Assembly (NCBI GenBank): GCA_000509105.1
Contig: BAIF02000051.1
Span: forward strand, 78,905-142,904
Direction of reading: 5' to 3'
DNA: 64,000 nucleotides
DNA from: Clostridiales bacterium VE202-21
Lineage (GTDB): Bacteria; Bacillota; Clostridia; Lachnospirales; Lachnospiraceae
Shown: positions 27,427 to 36,154 of the stretch, piece after piece
How positions within the stretch are numbered: position 1 is the stretch's first letter
Layout of the letters: every line of letters starts with the position of its first letter
The notes under the pieces: model-generated
What the model was told of the DNA's origin: nothing
Databases searched by the model: none
What the model saw: only the letters and a program-made list of their open reading frames with translations
Program-made: the position numbers and the translations under genes

Positions 27427-27792
27427 TTAATGGATGTGCTGTTTAATCACATCAAAACTTTCTTTACTTATCACATGCTCAATCTTACATGCATCGTCGG
27501 CCGCTGTATTCTGGTCCACTCCCAGGCGCATAAGCCATGCGGTCAGAAGTTCGTGTCTTTCATAGATCATTTCGGCAATTTCCCTACCAGTTTCCGTCAG
27601 GGTAATAAATCCTTCCTTTGACACCGTGATGTGCTCATTTTCCCGAAGATGCTTCATTGCAACGCTGACACTGGATTTCTTAAATCCCAGTTTTTCAGCT
27701 ATATCTATAGAACGCACCGCTGGTTGTGCTTTGCTCAGGATCAGGATGGTTTCCAGATAGTTTTCAGCGGATTCATTTGTTTTCATAGGCAT
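27427..27792 (-). CDS. DtxR/MntR-family metal-dependent repressor
   Basis: 121 residues, GGAGG eight bases before the ATG at 27792. Winged helix (residues ~10-65: SAENYLETILILSKAQPAVRSIDIAEKLGFKKSSVSVAMKHLRENEHITV) and the dimerisation/metal domain with ERHELLTAWLMRLGVD and DACKIEHVISKESFDVIKQH. No SH3-like third domain, so it is the short form as in MntR. It is divergent from the feo genes and is the best candidate to bind the AGGTTAG-N6-CTAACCT palindrome over the feoA promoter in response to Fe(II) or Mn(II). Confidence 0.92.
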   Translation of the reverse strand: MPMKTNESAENYLETILILSKAQPAVRSIDIAEKLGFKKSSVSVAMKHLRENEHITVSKEGFITLTETGREIAEMIYERHELLTAWLMRLGVDQNTAADDACKIEHVISKESFDVIKQHIH

Positions 27793-27934
27793 TTAATTTA
27801 CCTCCGTATTTTTGTAAATAATCTTTGGATATTGGATATATGTTAACATATTTCACTGTACAGGGCAATCAGATTCTGAGGTTATCGTTTTAATTCTTTG
27901 GGCCGGGAGATAGTTATGAGCTTTAGGCTCGTTG

Positions 27935-28033
27935 GCGGATGGCGACGCGAATGACGAAGTGAATCGGGAACCTGGAGGGGCAATGTCTGCTGGTGAAATG
28001 TCCTGACACTTCGCTTCGCGTCTCCTCATCCGC
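27935..28033. repeat. Imperfect fold-back element E
   Basis: Left arm 27935-27961 (GCGGATGGCGACGCGAATG...GAAGTG) and right arm 28007-28033 are near-complementary over 27 bases with a few mismatches, around a 45-base loop. Lies upstream of the DtxR-type gene and before the feo promoter; function unknown. Confidence 0.6.
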
Positions 28034-28069
28034 GCCGAGATAAAAAATTGCCACAAATATTGAACTTAA

Positions 28070-28148
28070 TGATAATTTTTATCAATAAACTGCTTGACAA
28101 ATACTGGAGGTTAGATTATACTAACCTTGTAAATGAAAAGGATTATCA
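28070..28148 (+). promoter_or_regulatory. feoA promoter with Fur-like boxes and DtxR-like operator
   Basis: TTGACA (28094-28099), 17-base spacer, TATACT (28117-28122) is near-consensus. A palindrome AGGTTAG (28108-28114) - ATTATA - CTAACCT (28121-28127) covers the -10. Upstream, 28070-28084 is TGATAATTTTTATCA, one base away from the 7-1-7 Fur consensus; a weaker match follows at 28134-28148 (TGAAAAGGATTATCA). This predicts double control of iron uptake by the neighbouring DtxR-type protein and a Fur protein. Confidence 0.75.
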
Positions 28149-28177
28149 TTAATTTAAGAGAAAGAAGATGAATTGTG

Positions 28178-28390
28178 ATGCCATTGACAATGATGAGAGA
28201 AGGCGAACCAAACGTGATCCGAAAAGTCGGAGGTAAGGAAGAGACCAGAAGATTTCTGGAGAATCTTGGTTTTGTTGCCGGAGGGACTGTTACAGTTGTT
28301 TCGGTAATCGGAGGAAATATGATTGTAAATGTGAAAGAATCCAGGGTTGCCATTGGCAGGGATATGGCGAACAAAATCATGGTCGGCTAA
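28178..28390 (+). CDS. feoA: FeoA, ferrous iron transport accessory protein (first copy)
   Basis: 70 residues from the ATG at 28178 (a GTG directly before it is possible). SH3-like FeoA fold: GKEETRRFLENLGFVAGGTVTVVSVIGGNMIVNVKESRVAIGRDMANKIMV. Small cytoplasmic partner that is thought to bind FeoB and modulate its activity. Two feoA genes in tandem before feoB are common in Clostridia. Directly under the metal-regulated promoter. Confidence 0.92.
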   Translation: MPLTMMREGEPNVIRKVGGKEETRRFLENLGFVAGGTVTVVSVIGGNMIVNVKESRVAIGRDMANKIMVG

Positions 28391-28410
28391 AGGGAAGGAG
28401 AAATAACGCA

Positions 28411-28632
28411 ATGAAAACATTAAAGGAAATTCCGTGTGGGGAGACAGCCAGAGTGAAAAAACTGACTGGTGAAGGCCCGGTGAAGAGACGTATCATGGAT
28501 ATGGGGATAACAAAAGGTGTAGATGTTTTTGTGAGAAAGGTAGCGCCTCTGGGCGACCCCGTGGAGATTACCGTCAGAGGATATGAGTTGTCTGTGCGCA
28601 AGGCAGATGCGGAAATGATTTTGGTGGAATAG
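28411..28632 (+). CDS. feoA: FeoA, ferrous iron transport accessory protein (second copy)
   Basis: 73 residues, AAGGAGAAATAACGCA before the ATG. Same SH3-like fold (CGETARVKKLTGEGPVKRRIMDMGITKGVDVFVRKVAPLGDPVEITVRGYELSVRKADAEMILVE), and closer to the canonical FeoA than the first copy. Twenty bases after the first feoA stop. The 194-base gap before feoB carries a dispersed repeat and a small hairpin, so feoB may be partly uncoupled from the feoA pair. Confidence 0.92.
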   Translation: MKTLKEIPCGETARVKKLTGEGPVKRRIMDMGITKGVDVFVRKVAPLGDPVEITVRGYELSVRKADAEMILVE

Positions 28633-28713
28633 ATTACAGCGGACATTTCTGCATCATTTTTTTATCTGTGAGTTAGTGAAGACTAATTGAATGCAGGCTT
28701 GAAGGATAAAAAA

Positions 28714-28749
28714 TACCCAAGGGGTACCCTGTAATTCATGCCCTGCGGG
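28714..28749 (-). repeat. Dispersed intergenic repeat H, copy between feoA and feoB
   Basis: TACCCAAGGGGTACCCTGTA followed by ATTCATGCCCTGCGGG is the reverse complement, with a few changes, of the stretch at 38742-38781. A hairpin AATCGCAG-taaa-CTGCGAT follows. Related copies: 39641-39699 and 61360-61404. Confidence 0.6.
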
Positions 28750-28826
28750 AGGAATCGCAGTAAACTGCGATATAAGGTATACGATGTGTTAATTAGCTTG
28801 AATTGTTGTCAGGAGGAAAGGGTAAA

Positions 28827-31009
28827 ATGGCTATTAAAATTGCTTTGGCAGGAAATCCAAACTGCGGAAAAACGACATTGTTCAACGCTCTGACCGGTTC
28901 CAATCAGTTTGTAGGGAACTGGCCGGGGGTTACGGTTGAGAAAAAAGAAGGAAAACTAAAAGGGAATAAGGATGTTATCATCATGGACCTTCCGGGTATC
29001 TACTCCCTCTCACCGTACACACTGGAGGAAGTCGTTGCAAGAAATTATCTTATCAATGAAAAACCGGATGCAATATTGAATATTGTAGACGGTACAAATA
29101 TCGAGAGAAACCTCTATCTGTCCACACAGCTCATGGAACTGGGAATACCGGTTGTCATGGCGGTAAACATGATGGATGTAGTCGAAAAGAGCGGAGACAA
29201 GATACATATTGATAAGCTGAGCAAAAAACTGGGCTGCGAAGTTGTTGAAATCTCAGCGCTGAAGGGGAATGGAGTTACAAAGGCTGCAGAGAGGACTGTG
29301 AAGATTGCAAAGAGCAGAAATGCAGCGCTGCCGGTTCACAAATTTACACCGGAGGTAGAAGATATACTGAATCTGGTGGAGAACAAAATAGGCAGCGGCG
29401 TTCCGGAGGAGCAGAAGAGGTTTTTCGCGATCAAACTTCTGGAGAAGGATGACAAGATTTCTTCCCAGATGAAGTTTGTACCCGATGTTAAGGAAGAGAT
29501 CGATGCCATAGAAAAAGAGATGGATGATGATACCGAGAGTATTATTACAAATGAAAGATATGTTTATATTTCTTCTATTATAGATGAGTGCTATACTAAG
29601 AGCAGCAGAGGAAAAATGACGGTTTCCGACAAGATCGACAGAATTGTTACAAACCGGTTTTTGGCGCTTCCGATCTTTGCGGTTGTCATGTTTGTTGTCT
29701 ACTATGTGTCGGTCACAACGGTGGGCACCTGGGCTACGGACTGGGCAAATGATGGATTGTTCGGCGACGGATGGAGCCTGTTCGGGCTGGAAGTCCCCGG
29801 CATCCCGGTTCTGATTGAATCCGGACTGAATGCGATCGGCTGTGCGGCATGGCTGCAGGGGCTGATCCTGGATGGTATTGTAGCCGGTGTCGGTGCAGTG
29901 CTTGGATTCGTACCGCAGATGCTTGTACTGTTTATCTTCCTTGCTTTCCTGGAGGCATGCGGATATATGGCCAGAGTTGCATTTATCATGGACAGAATCT
30001 TCCGCAAATTCGGACTTTCCGGAAAATCATTTATCCCAATGCTTATAGGCAGCGGGTGCGGCGTACCTGGAATTATGGCATCCCGTACGATTGAGAATGA
30101 CAGAGACCGCAAGATGACGATTATGACTACGACCTTTATTCCATGCGGTGCGAAACTGCCGATCGTGGCACTGATCGCAGGCGCTTTGTTCGGCGGAGCT
30201 GGTGGGTAGCGCCAAGCGCTTACTTCGTAGGAATTGCTGCGGTCATCTGTTCCGGGATTATTTTAAAGAAAACAAAAATGTTTGCAGGCGATCCGGCTCC
30301 GTTTGTTATGGAACTTCCGGCATATCATCTGCCAACCGTGGGAAATGTACTCCGCAGCATGTGGGAACGCGGCTGGTCCTTTATTAAAAAAGCAGGAACA
30401 ATCATCCTGCTCTCCACGATCCTGGTATGGTTTACTTCTTACTTCGGATGGATCGATGGGCAGTTCAGAATGCTGGAGGATATAGAACTGGATCACAGTA
30501 TCCTGGCGGCAGTTGGCAACGGAATCGCTTGGATATTCACTCCGCTTGGATGGGGGGACTGGAGATCAGCGGTTGCAGCAATCACAGGCCTGGTAGCAAA
30601 GGAAAATGTAGTCGGTACATTCGGCATTCTATATGGCTTCGCGGAAGTCGCAGAGGAAGGCAACGAAATATGGGGATCACTTGCAGGAAGCATGACTGCA
30701 GTTGCAGCCTATTCCTTCCTCGTATTCAACCTTCTGTGTGCACCATGCTTTGCGGCAATGGGCGCGATTAAGAGAGAAATGAACAACGCAAAATGGTTCT
30801 GGTTTGCAGTAGGGTATCAGACACTGCTCGCGTATGTAGTTGCACTTTGTGTATATCAGATCGGAACATTTATCACAGTGGGAACCTTCGGCGTTGGAGT
30901 TGTTGTGGCAATTATACTTGTAATTGGATTTGTTTATCTGTTAGTAAGGCCATATAAAGAGAGTAAAACGTTAAAAGTTAATACAAAGAATCTGGCAAGA
31001 GCCAAGTAG
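28827..31009 (+). pseudogene. feoB: Ferrous iron transporter FeoB, frameshifted
   Basis: The ATG at 28827 follows AGGAGGAAAGGG. N-terminal G-protein domain with GNPNCGKTTLFN, T-V-E switch, DLPGIYSL and the NMMD specificity motif, then Gate/membrane region (GSGCGVPGIMASRTIEN). The frame stops at 30209 after GALFGGAGG and resumes in the -1 frame with WVAPSAYFVGIAAVICSGIILKKTKMFAGDPAPF through to 31009. One base appears lost near 30197-30203 (GGAGCTGGTGGGTAG); restoring it gives the standard family sequence. Intact it would be ~727 residues and import Fe(II). Sequencing error is plausible because everything around it is intact. Confidence 0.88.
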
Positions 31010-31065
31010 CAAAGAATTCAGGAACCGGTATGCAGCCGGTTCCTGCAGGAAAGGAGGCAGCTTCT

Positions 31066-31206
31066 ATGGGAACACTTCTGGCGGGAGCTATCGTAGCAGG
31101 TGCGGTTGCACTTGTAATACGCGGCATGATACGGGATAAAAAGAATGGCAAATCTATTCAGTGCGGCGGTGACTGTAAACATTGCGGAGGTCATTGTGGA
31201 AAGTAA
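31066..31206 (+). CDS. FeoB-associated Cys-rich membrane protein
   Basis: 46 residues, AAGGAGG before the ATG. One N-terminal membrane helix (LLAGAIVAGAVALVIRGMI), a short basic stretch and a C-terminal CGGDCKHCGGHCGK cluster of four cysteines and two histidines able to hold iron. This matches the small cysteine-rich proteins that regularly accompany FeoB in Firmicutes. A hairpin (AGGAACCGG/CCGGTTCCT, 31019-31043) separates it from feoB. Its last bases overlap the start of the Fur-like gene. Confidence 0.88.
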   Translation: MGTLLAGAIVAGAVALVIRGMIRDKKNGKSIQCGGDCKHCGGHCGK

Positions 31207-31429
31207 AGAATTGATCATTGAGAAACTAAAAGAGAACGGATGCAGAATTACGAAGCAGCGTCTCGTGTTAATCGATATCATTCTGGAAAATGAATGTCAG
31301 AGCTGCAAGGAAATTTATTATAAAGCTGCCCAGATCGACCATAAGATTGGCGTGGCGACGGTATACAGAATGGTGAACGCCCTGGAAGAAATCGGGGCAA
31401 TTAACCGGAAGCTGGTACTCACTCTCTAA
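31196..31429 (+). CDS. Fur-family regulator, truncated after the DNA-binding domain
   Basis: 77 residues from the GTG at 31196 with GGAGG five bases upstream. It covers the whole winged helix of Fur/PerR (LIIEKLKENGCRITKQRLVLIDIILENECQSCKEIYYKAAQIDHKIGVATVYRMVNALEEIGAINRK) and then stops (LVLTL). The metal-binding dimerisation domain, normally 60-70 more residues, is absent and not found in the other frames downstream. It could be a decayed gene or a dominant DNA-binding fragment that competes at Fur boxes. Confidence 0.8.
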   Translation: MESKELIIEKLKENGCRITKQRLVLIDIILENECQSCKEIYYKAAQIDHKIGVATVYRMVNALEEIGAINRKLVLTL

Positions 31430-31510
31430 GCTAAGACAGGAGAAAAGATACGGCTGCCTGCATACATGAATAAGACGCTTCTGCCTCTGCGGTATTATTA
31501 TATAAAGCAT

Positions 31511-31547
31511 AGCGCTTAATGAGAGATACTCCCACTAAGCGCTTTTA
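31511..31547 (+). terminator. Terminator after the Fur-like gene
   Basis: AGCGCTTA (31511-31518) pairs with TAAGCGCT (31536-31543), followed by TTTT and A/T-rich sequence. Confidence 0.7.
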
Positions 31548-31589
31548 AATTGGGATAAAAAGGAAAGGTATGATCAAAAAGAGGTGAAT

Positions 31590-31991
31590 ATGAAAAAGAT
31601 TATCAATGGTATATTTATTGCACTGGGATTTTTGTTTGTCGGACTGGGGGTCGTGGGGATTATTCTTCCGCTTCTTCCGGCCACTCCATTTCTGATACTG
31701 GCGGCGGTCTGCTTTGCCAGGGGTTCGGAAAAGTTTCACAGATGGTTTCTGGGAACGGCAATGTACCAGAAATATGTAGAGCCTGCCGTAAACAAAAAAG
31801 AGATGGAGAGGGCGGCAAAGAAAAAAGCGCTCGGCACACTGTGCCTGATCTTTACAATCAGCTTTCTGATCGTGCCTGTATGGCAGGCAAAAGCGGTAAT
31901 TCTTGCGGTCGCTCTGTTCCACATCTATTATTTTACATTTAAAATCAAGACGGCAAAGGGCGAGAACAGGGAGATCGCAGTAAATGAATAA
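31590..31991 (+). CDS. DUF454 (YbaN-like) membrane protein
   Basis: 133 residues; AAGAGGTG before the ATG at 31590. DUF454 pattern: IALGFLFVGLGVVGIILPLLPATPFLILAAVCFARGSEKFHRWFLG, then a basic region and a second hydrophobic pair (LGTLCLIFTISFLIV; AVILAVALFHIYYFTF). Function is not established; DUF454 genes are, from memory, recurrent members of ferrosome gene clusters, which would fit the FezB-like ATPase downstream. Overlaps the next gene by eight bases. Confidence 0.85.
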   Translation: MKKIINGIFIALGFLFVGLGVVGIILPLLPATPFLILAAVCFARGSEKFHRWFLGTAMYQKYVEPAVNKKEMERAAKKKALGTLCLIFTISFLIVPVWQAKAVILAVALFHIYYFTFKIKTAKGENREIAVNE

Positions 31992-32334
31992 TAAGACAGA
32001 TGTTGAGAAAAAGCGGAGACGGGAGATGGAGACGCTGGATACCATGATCTCCATTTACTGTCGGGGAAATCATCATACAAAAGACGAACTGTGTCCCGCA
32101 TGCGGAAGGCTGAGGGAATATGCACTGTCTCGGACAGAAAAATGTCCGTTTATGGAGACTAAGACGTTCTGCAGCGCCTGTACGGTGCACTGTTATGCAC
32201 CAAAGATGCAGGAAAAGATCCATCTGGTTATGCGGTATGCGGGACCCAGAATGCTGCTGGTACACCCGGTACTGGCGGTTCGCCATGTGATGGTTACAAT
32301 GAAAGAAAAGCGAAAGGGAGCGGCACATAAATGA
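31984..32334 (+). CDS. YgbA-like protein (nitrous oxide-stimulated promoter family)
   Basis: 116 residues, overlapping the DUF454 stop. Family block: KRRREMETLDTMISIYCRGNHHTKDELCPACGRLREYALSRTEKCPF and KTFCSACTVHCYAPKMQEKIHLVMRYAGPRMLLVHPVLAVRH. Several conserved cysteines (CPxC, CxxCxxxC spacing) suggest a bound metal or cluster. Linked in enterobacteria to nitrosative stress; its precise role is unknown. Tightly packed between membrane-protein genes in the iron island. Confidence 0.85.
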   Translation: MNNKTDVEKKRRREMETLDTMISIYCRGNHHTKDELCPACGRLREYALSRTEKCPFMETKTFCSACTVHCYAPKMQEKIHLVMRYAGPRMLLVHPVLAVRHVMVTMKEKRKGAAHK

Positions 32335-32534
32335 AAAAGTATGGAGAGGTTTTGTTTTATATTGTAACAGTGATTATGGTTCTTTCCGGATTTTTTATCC
32401 ATCCCCTGGGAGGCGTGATAGCGGTGAAAATCTTACATAAGATGTCAGGGCTTGTATTCTGTATCTTCCTGATCGGTCATATCACGCGTTATGGGAGAAG
32501 AATCAGAAAGGGGAAAAGAGCACATGTTTCATAA
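32331..32534 (+). CDS. Small DUF4405-like membrane protein
   Basis: 67 residues with two membrane helices (VLFYIVTVIMVLSGFFI; MSGLVFCIFLIGHIT). Histidines at the membrane edges (FFIHPLGG, ILHKMSG, IGHITRYGRRIRKGK) resemble half of a DUF4405/cytochrome b561-type haem-binding pair. Family call is tentative because the protein is so short. It overlaps both neighbours and is thus co-translated with the YgbA-like and ABC genes. A haem or electron-transfer role for iron reduction during storage is conceivable. Confidence 0.65.
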   Translation: MKKYGEVLFYIVTVIMVLSGFFIHPLGGVIAVKILHKMSGLVFCIFLIGHITRYGRRIRKGKRAHVS

Positions 32535-34257
32535 ACGGTTATTAAAAGAGTTTCGGGATAATCGAAAATATGTCGCCGGCATGGTAGCCACACAGTGGGG
32601 CATCCTGCTTGCGAATGTAATTCTTATGCTGGCAGCGGCTGATTTTATAGGTGAAATGAGGGCGGCCAGCCTGGAGACTGCCAGAATTCTGAGGATTCTA
32701 TTGATTCTGGCAGCAGTGCTTCTGGTCAGGGGGAGCATGAATTCTCTGAACAGCAGGTTTTCGTTTCGGGCTTCCACGGAAGTCAAGCGCCGCCTCCGGG
32801 AGAAAGTTTATGCAAAGCTAATGGAACTGGGCGGCAGGTACAGAGATACGGTTGCAACCTCTGAGGCAGTCCAGATCAGTACGGAAGGCGTGGATCAGCT
32901 GGAGATCTATTTTGGGAAGTATGTGCCGCAATTCTTTTACAGCCTGCTGGCCCCGCTGACCCTGTTCGTGATTGTGGGGACTATGAACATGAAAGTGGCA
33001 GCTGTCCTGCTACTTTGTGTGCCGCTGATTCCACTTTCCATCGTGGCAGTGCAAAAATTTGCAAAAAAAATGCTGAACCGCTACTGGGGGACATACACGG
33101 AACTGGGGGATTCTTTTCTGGAAAACCTCCAGGGGCTGACTACCCTGAAGATCTATCAGGCGGATGCCAGATATGCCAGAAAAATGGATGAGGAAGCAGA
33201 AAAGTTCAGGAAGATCACCATGCGCGTGCTGATTATGCAGCTGAATTCGATCAGTGTTATGGATCTGGTCGCATACGGGGGCACCGCAGCGGGAATCATT
33301 CTGGGCATTCTGGAATTTGGAAAAGGAAGGATCAGCCTGGAGGAGTGTTTCTTCATGATCATGATTTCGGCAGAGTTTTTCCTGCCCCTGCGCCTTCTGG
33401 GATCTTTTTTCCACATAGCCATGAACGGAAACGCAGCGGCAGATAAGATTTTCCGGCTTCTGGATGCACCTGTGCCGCAGAAGGGGACAGTCTGTCAGAC
33501 AGAAGGAAATGAGGTCTGCTTTCAGGATGTATCCTTTGGCTACGATGAGGAAAAGCAGGTGCTAAAGGACGTCAGTTTTAAAGTGCCTCAGAAGGGATTC
33601 ACAGCGCTGGCAGGCGAATCCGGATGCGGAAAGAGCACCATCGCATCTCTGCTGATGCAGGATCACGTGACATATAAGGGAGATATAACCGTCGGCGGCG
33701 TCAGCATCCGAGATCTGGCTGAGGAGACGCTTTACAGCAAGATTACCAGGATCCGGCATGACAGTTATCTGTTCAAGGGCACCGTCATGGAGAACCTGCG
33801 GATGGGCAGGGAAGACGCATCGGAGGCAGAGATGCTGGATGTGCTCAGACAGGTCGACCTGTATGAAACTGTGATGGAAAAAGGCGGACTTTCTATGCAG
33901 CTGGATGAGAAGGCATCGAATCTGTCCGGCGGCCAGAAACAGCGCCTCGCTCTGGCGCGCGCCATACTGCACGACAGCGATATCTATATTTTTGATGAAG
34001 CGACGTCCAACATTGATGCAGAAAGCGAGAACCAGATCATGAAGGTTATTCACGGGCTTGCGGGGACGAAAACAGTATTTTTAATTTCCCACAGGCTGGC
34101 AAATGTGGCTGGCGCTGACCAGATTCTGATGATCAGGGGTGGCCGGATTGCGGAGCAGGGCACCCATGCAGAGCTGATGAAAATGCAGGGAGACTATGCA
34201 AGGCTTTATACAGGCCAGAAAGAACTGGAAAAATATACAGGAGAGGGGGCGGCATAA
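32524..34257 (+). CDS. ABC exporter, CydD-like half (membrane domain + ATPase)
   Basis: 577 residues from the ATG at 32524. Six-helix exporter domain (residues ~1-310) then ATPase with Walker A GESGCGKST, LSGGQKQR and Walker B DIYIFDEATSNID. Pairs with the next gene, which it overlaps by one base (TAATG). The pair resembles CydDC-type heterodimeric exporters of thiols or haem. Placement inside an iron locus makes haem, glutathione-like thiol or a metal chelate the more likely cargo, but this is inference. Confidence 0.88.
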   Translation: MFHKRLLKEFRDNRKYVAGMVATQWGILLANVILMLAAADFIGEMRAASLETARILRILLILAAVLLVRGSMNSLNSRFSFRASTEVKRRLREKVYAKLMELGGRYRDTVATSEAVQISTEGVDQLEIYFGKYVPQFFYSLLAPLTLFVIVGTMNMKVAAVLLLCVPLIPLSIVAVQKFAKKMLNRYWGTYTELGDSFLENLQGLTTLKIYQADARYARKMDEEAEKFRKITMRVLIMQLNSISVMDLVAYGGTAAGIILGILEFGKGRISLEECFFMIMISAEFFLPLRLLGSFFHIAMNGNAAADKIFRLLDAPVPQKGTVCQTEGNEVCFQDVSFGYDEEKQVLKDVSFKVPQKGFTALAGESGCGKSTIASLLMQDHVTYKGDITVGGVSIRDLAEETLYSKITRIRHDSYLFKGTVMENLRMGREDASEAEMLDVLRQVDLYETVMEKGGLSMQLDEKASNLSGGQKQRLALARAILHDSDIYIFDEATSNIDAESENQIMKVIHGLAGTKTVFLISHRLANVAGADQILMIRGGRIAEQGTHAELMKMQGDYARLYTGQKELEKYTGEGAA

Positions 34258-35918
34258 TGGGACATAAAGAAGAAAAAACAAGGAGTTCATTCCGGGTGAT
34301 GGCCGGGCTGATCGGGATGGTAAAACCGCTTTTGGGCCTTATGGCGCTGGCGGTCCTTATGGGATGCGTAGGAAATCTCGCCGCCACATTCCTGACCGTT
34401 TTTGGTGGATACGGCCTGATGTCCGCGGCGGGGCTTTACGATGGGCAACCATTTTATATGATCGCAGCCGCATTGATTATATTCGCTGTATTCAGAGGAA
34501 TTCTGCGCTATGCGGAGCAGTCATGCAATCATTACATCGCCTTTAAACTGCTGGCTAGAATCCGCCATAAGGTTTTTGCATCCCTTAGAAGGCTGGCGCC
34601 GGCGAAACTGGACGGTACTGGGAAGGGAAACTTGATTTCTATTATTACCAGCGATATTGAACTGCTGGAGGTGTTTTATGCCCATACCATCTCACCGGCT
34701 GCCATTGCGGTGATTACATCGGTCTTCATGACCATATTCATCGGGCTGCAGCATCCTGCCGCAGGCGCGCTTGCTCTCGTGTCCTATGTGGCAGTGGGGG
34801 GAGTAATCCCCCTGCTAAACGGGAAAAAAGGAAAAGAAAGCGGACAGAAGTACCGGGATTCTTTTGGTGAGCTGAACACTGCCGTGCTGGATAATCTTTA
34901 CGGATTGGAAGAGCTGCTGCAGTATGGACAGACCGGGAAGCGCATGGAGAAGATGGCGGAGCAGACAGAAGAACTGGAAAAGACCAGTAACGGGCTGAAA
35001 AAAGATGAAAACGTGCAGCGGATTTCCACAGATACGGTGATTCTTGCCGCCGGGATTCTGATGCTGGTTCTCTGCGGCGTTCTTAACCGCGGAGGCGAAA
35101 TGGAGTTTCACCAGGGTGTAACAGCAGTCATTGCTATGATGAGTTCCTTTGGTCCTACGGCGGCACTTTCTGCGTTGTCAAATAACCTGAACCATACACT
35201 TGCAAGCGGAAACCGCGTTCTCAATATCCTGGAGGAGAAGCCTGCCGTAGAAGATGTGATAGCCGGCGCAGAGTTGGAAGAAGGCGCCGTTGGCTGCCGT
35301 GATATCAGTTTCCGGTATCAGGAGGAGCAGGATGGCGTGCTGGAGAACTTTAACGCTGATTTTGAACCTGGAAAAATCCATGGAATATTCGGAAAAAGCG
35401 GTTGCGGGAAGTCTACCCTGCTGAAGCTGATGATGCGCTTTTACGAGACGGATCAGGGGAAGATCACCTATGGAACTGAAAACGTGAACAACATCCGGAC
35501 GGATTCCCTGCGCTGCGGCATGTCCTATGTGACACAGGAAACATTTCTGTTTCACGATACGATTGAAAATAATATCAAGATTGCGGATGAGAATGCCACC
35601 AGGCAGGAAGTGGAGGAGGCGGCAAAGAAGGCGTCCATCCATGAATTTATCATGTCGCTGCCCCATGGGTATGACAGCAGGCTGACAGAGCTTGGAGACT
35701 GTATATCCGGCGGGGAAAAGCAGCGGATCGGGATTGCCAGGGCTTTTCTTCATAAAAGCCGGATGATACTGCTGGATGAACCGACCAGCAACATTGACAG
35801 CCTGAATGAAGGCATCATACTGAAAAGCCTGAAAAAAGAGAAAGAAGGGAAAACAATTCTGCTTGTTTCTCATAGAAAATCTACAATGGGGATTGCTGAC
35901 AAAGTAGTGCAGATGTAG
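34257..35918 (+). CDS. ABC exporter, CydC-like half (membrane domain + ATPase)
   Basis: 553 residues, start codon overlapping the previous stop. Six membrane helices (residues ~15-300), then ATPase with Walker A GKSGCGKST, ISGGEKQR and MILLDEPTSNID followed by the H-loop SHRKS. The C-terminus ends abruptly after the H-loop region (KVVQM), a little shorter than its partner. Forms a heterodimer with the upstream half. A hairpin at 35935-35978 follows. Confidence 0.88.
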   Translation: MGHKEEKTRSSFRVMAGLIGMVKPLLGLMALAVLMGCVGNLAATFLTVFGGYGLMSAAGLYDGQPFYMIAAALIIFAVFRGILRYAEQSCNHYIAFKLLARIRHKVFASLRRLAPAKLDGTGKGNLISIITSDIELLEVFYAHTISPAAIAVITSVFMTIFIGLQHPAAGALALVSYVAVGGVIPLLNGKKGKESGQKYRDSFGELNTAVLDNLYGLEELLQYGQTGKRMEKMAEQTEELEKTSNGLKKDENVQRISTDTVILAAGILMLVLCGVLNRGGEMEFHQGVTAVIAMMSSFGPTAALSALSNNLNHTLASGNRVLNILEEKPAVEDVIAGAELEEGAVGCRDISFRYQEEQDGVLENFNADFEPGKIHGIFGKSGCGKSTLLKLMMRFYETDQGKITYGTENVNNIRTDSLRCGMSYVTQETFLFHDTIENNIKIADENATRQEVEEAAKKASIHEFIMSLPHGYDSRLTELGDCISGGEKQRIGIARAFLHKSRMILLDEPTSNIDSLNEGIILKSLKKEKEGKTILLVSHRKSTMGIADKVVQM

Positions 35919-36031
35919 GAAATGATAAAATTTCTCAACAACGATGGTTAGCTTTGACTAGCCGGAAAATCCGTTGTTATGATGGTTAAGAAGGCAGGGA
36001 CAGGCGTTTTTCAGATAGGAGTGGTGGAAAA

Positions 36032-36112
36032 ATGAAACAGCATAAATTTTGGGCGTGGGCCGCGGTCTTTTGTTTTGCGATGGTGTTCTATACCGGATAC
36101 AAGCATAAGTAA
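36032..36112 (+). CDS. Tiny membrane peptide upstream of DUF6110
   Basis: 26 residues (starts MKQHKFWAWA, ends YKHK), with GGAGTGGTGG ten bases before the ATG. One hydrophobic helix flanked by basic residues and histidines. It is too short for standard gene finders, but the ribosome site, the 42-base spacing to the DUF6110 gene and the membrane-insertion pattern support it. Role unknown; it might be an accessory peptide of the putative ferrosome membrane. Confidence 0.55.
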   Translation: MKQHKFWAWAAVFCFAMVFYTGYKHK

Positions 36113-36154
36113 ATAACCTATTAAAACAAATATAGTACAAGGAGGAACATAAGA

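Noticed and set aside
30143..30215. Programmed frameshift in feoB
   Set aside because: No slippery heptamer with a downstream structure was seen, and two unrelated genes show the same one-base loss.
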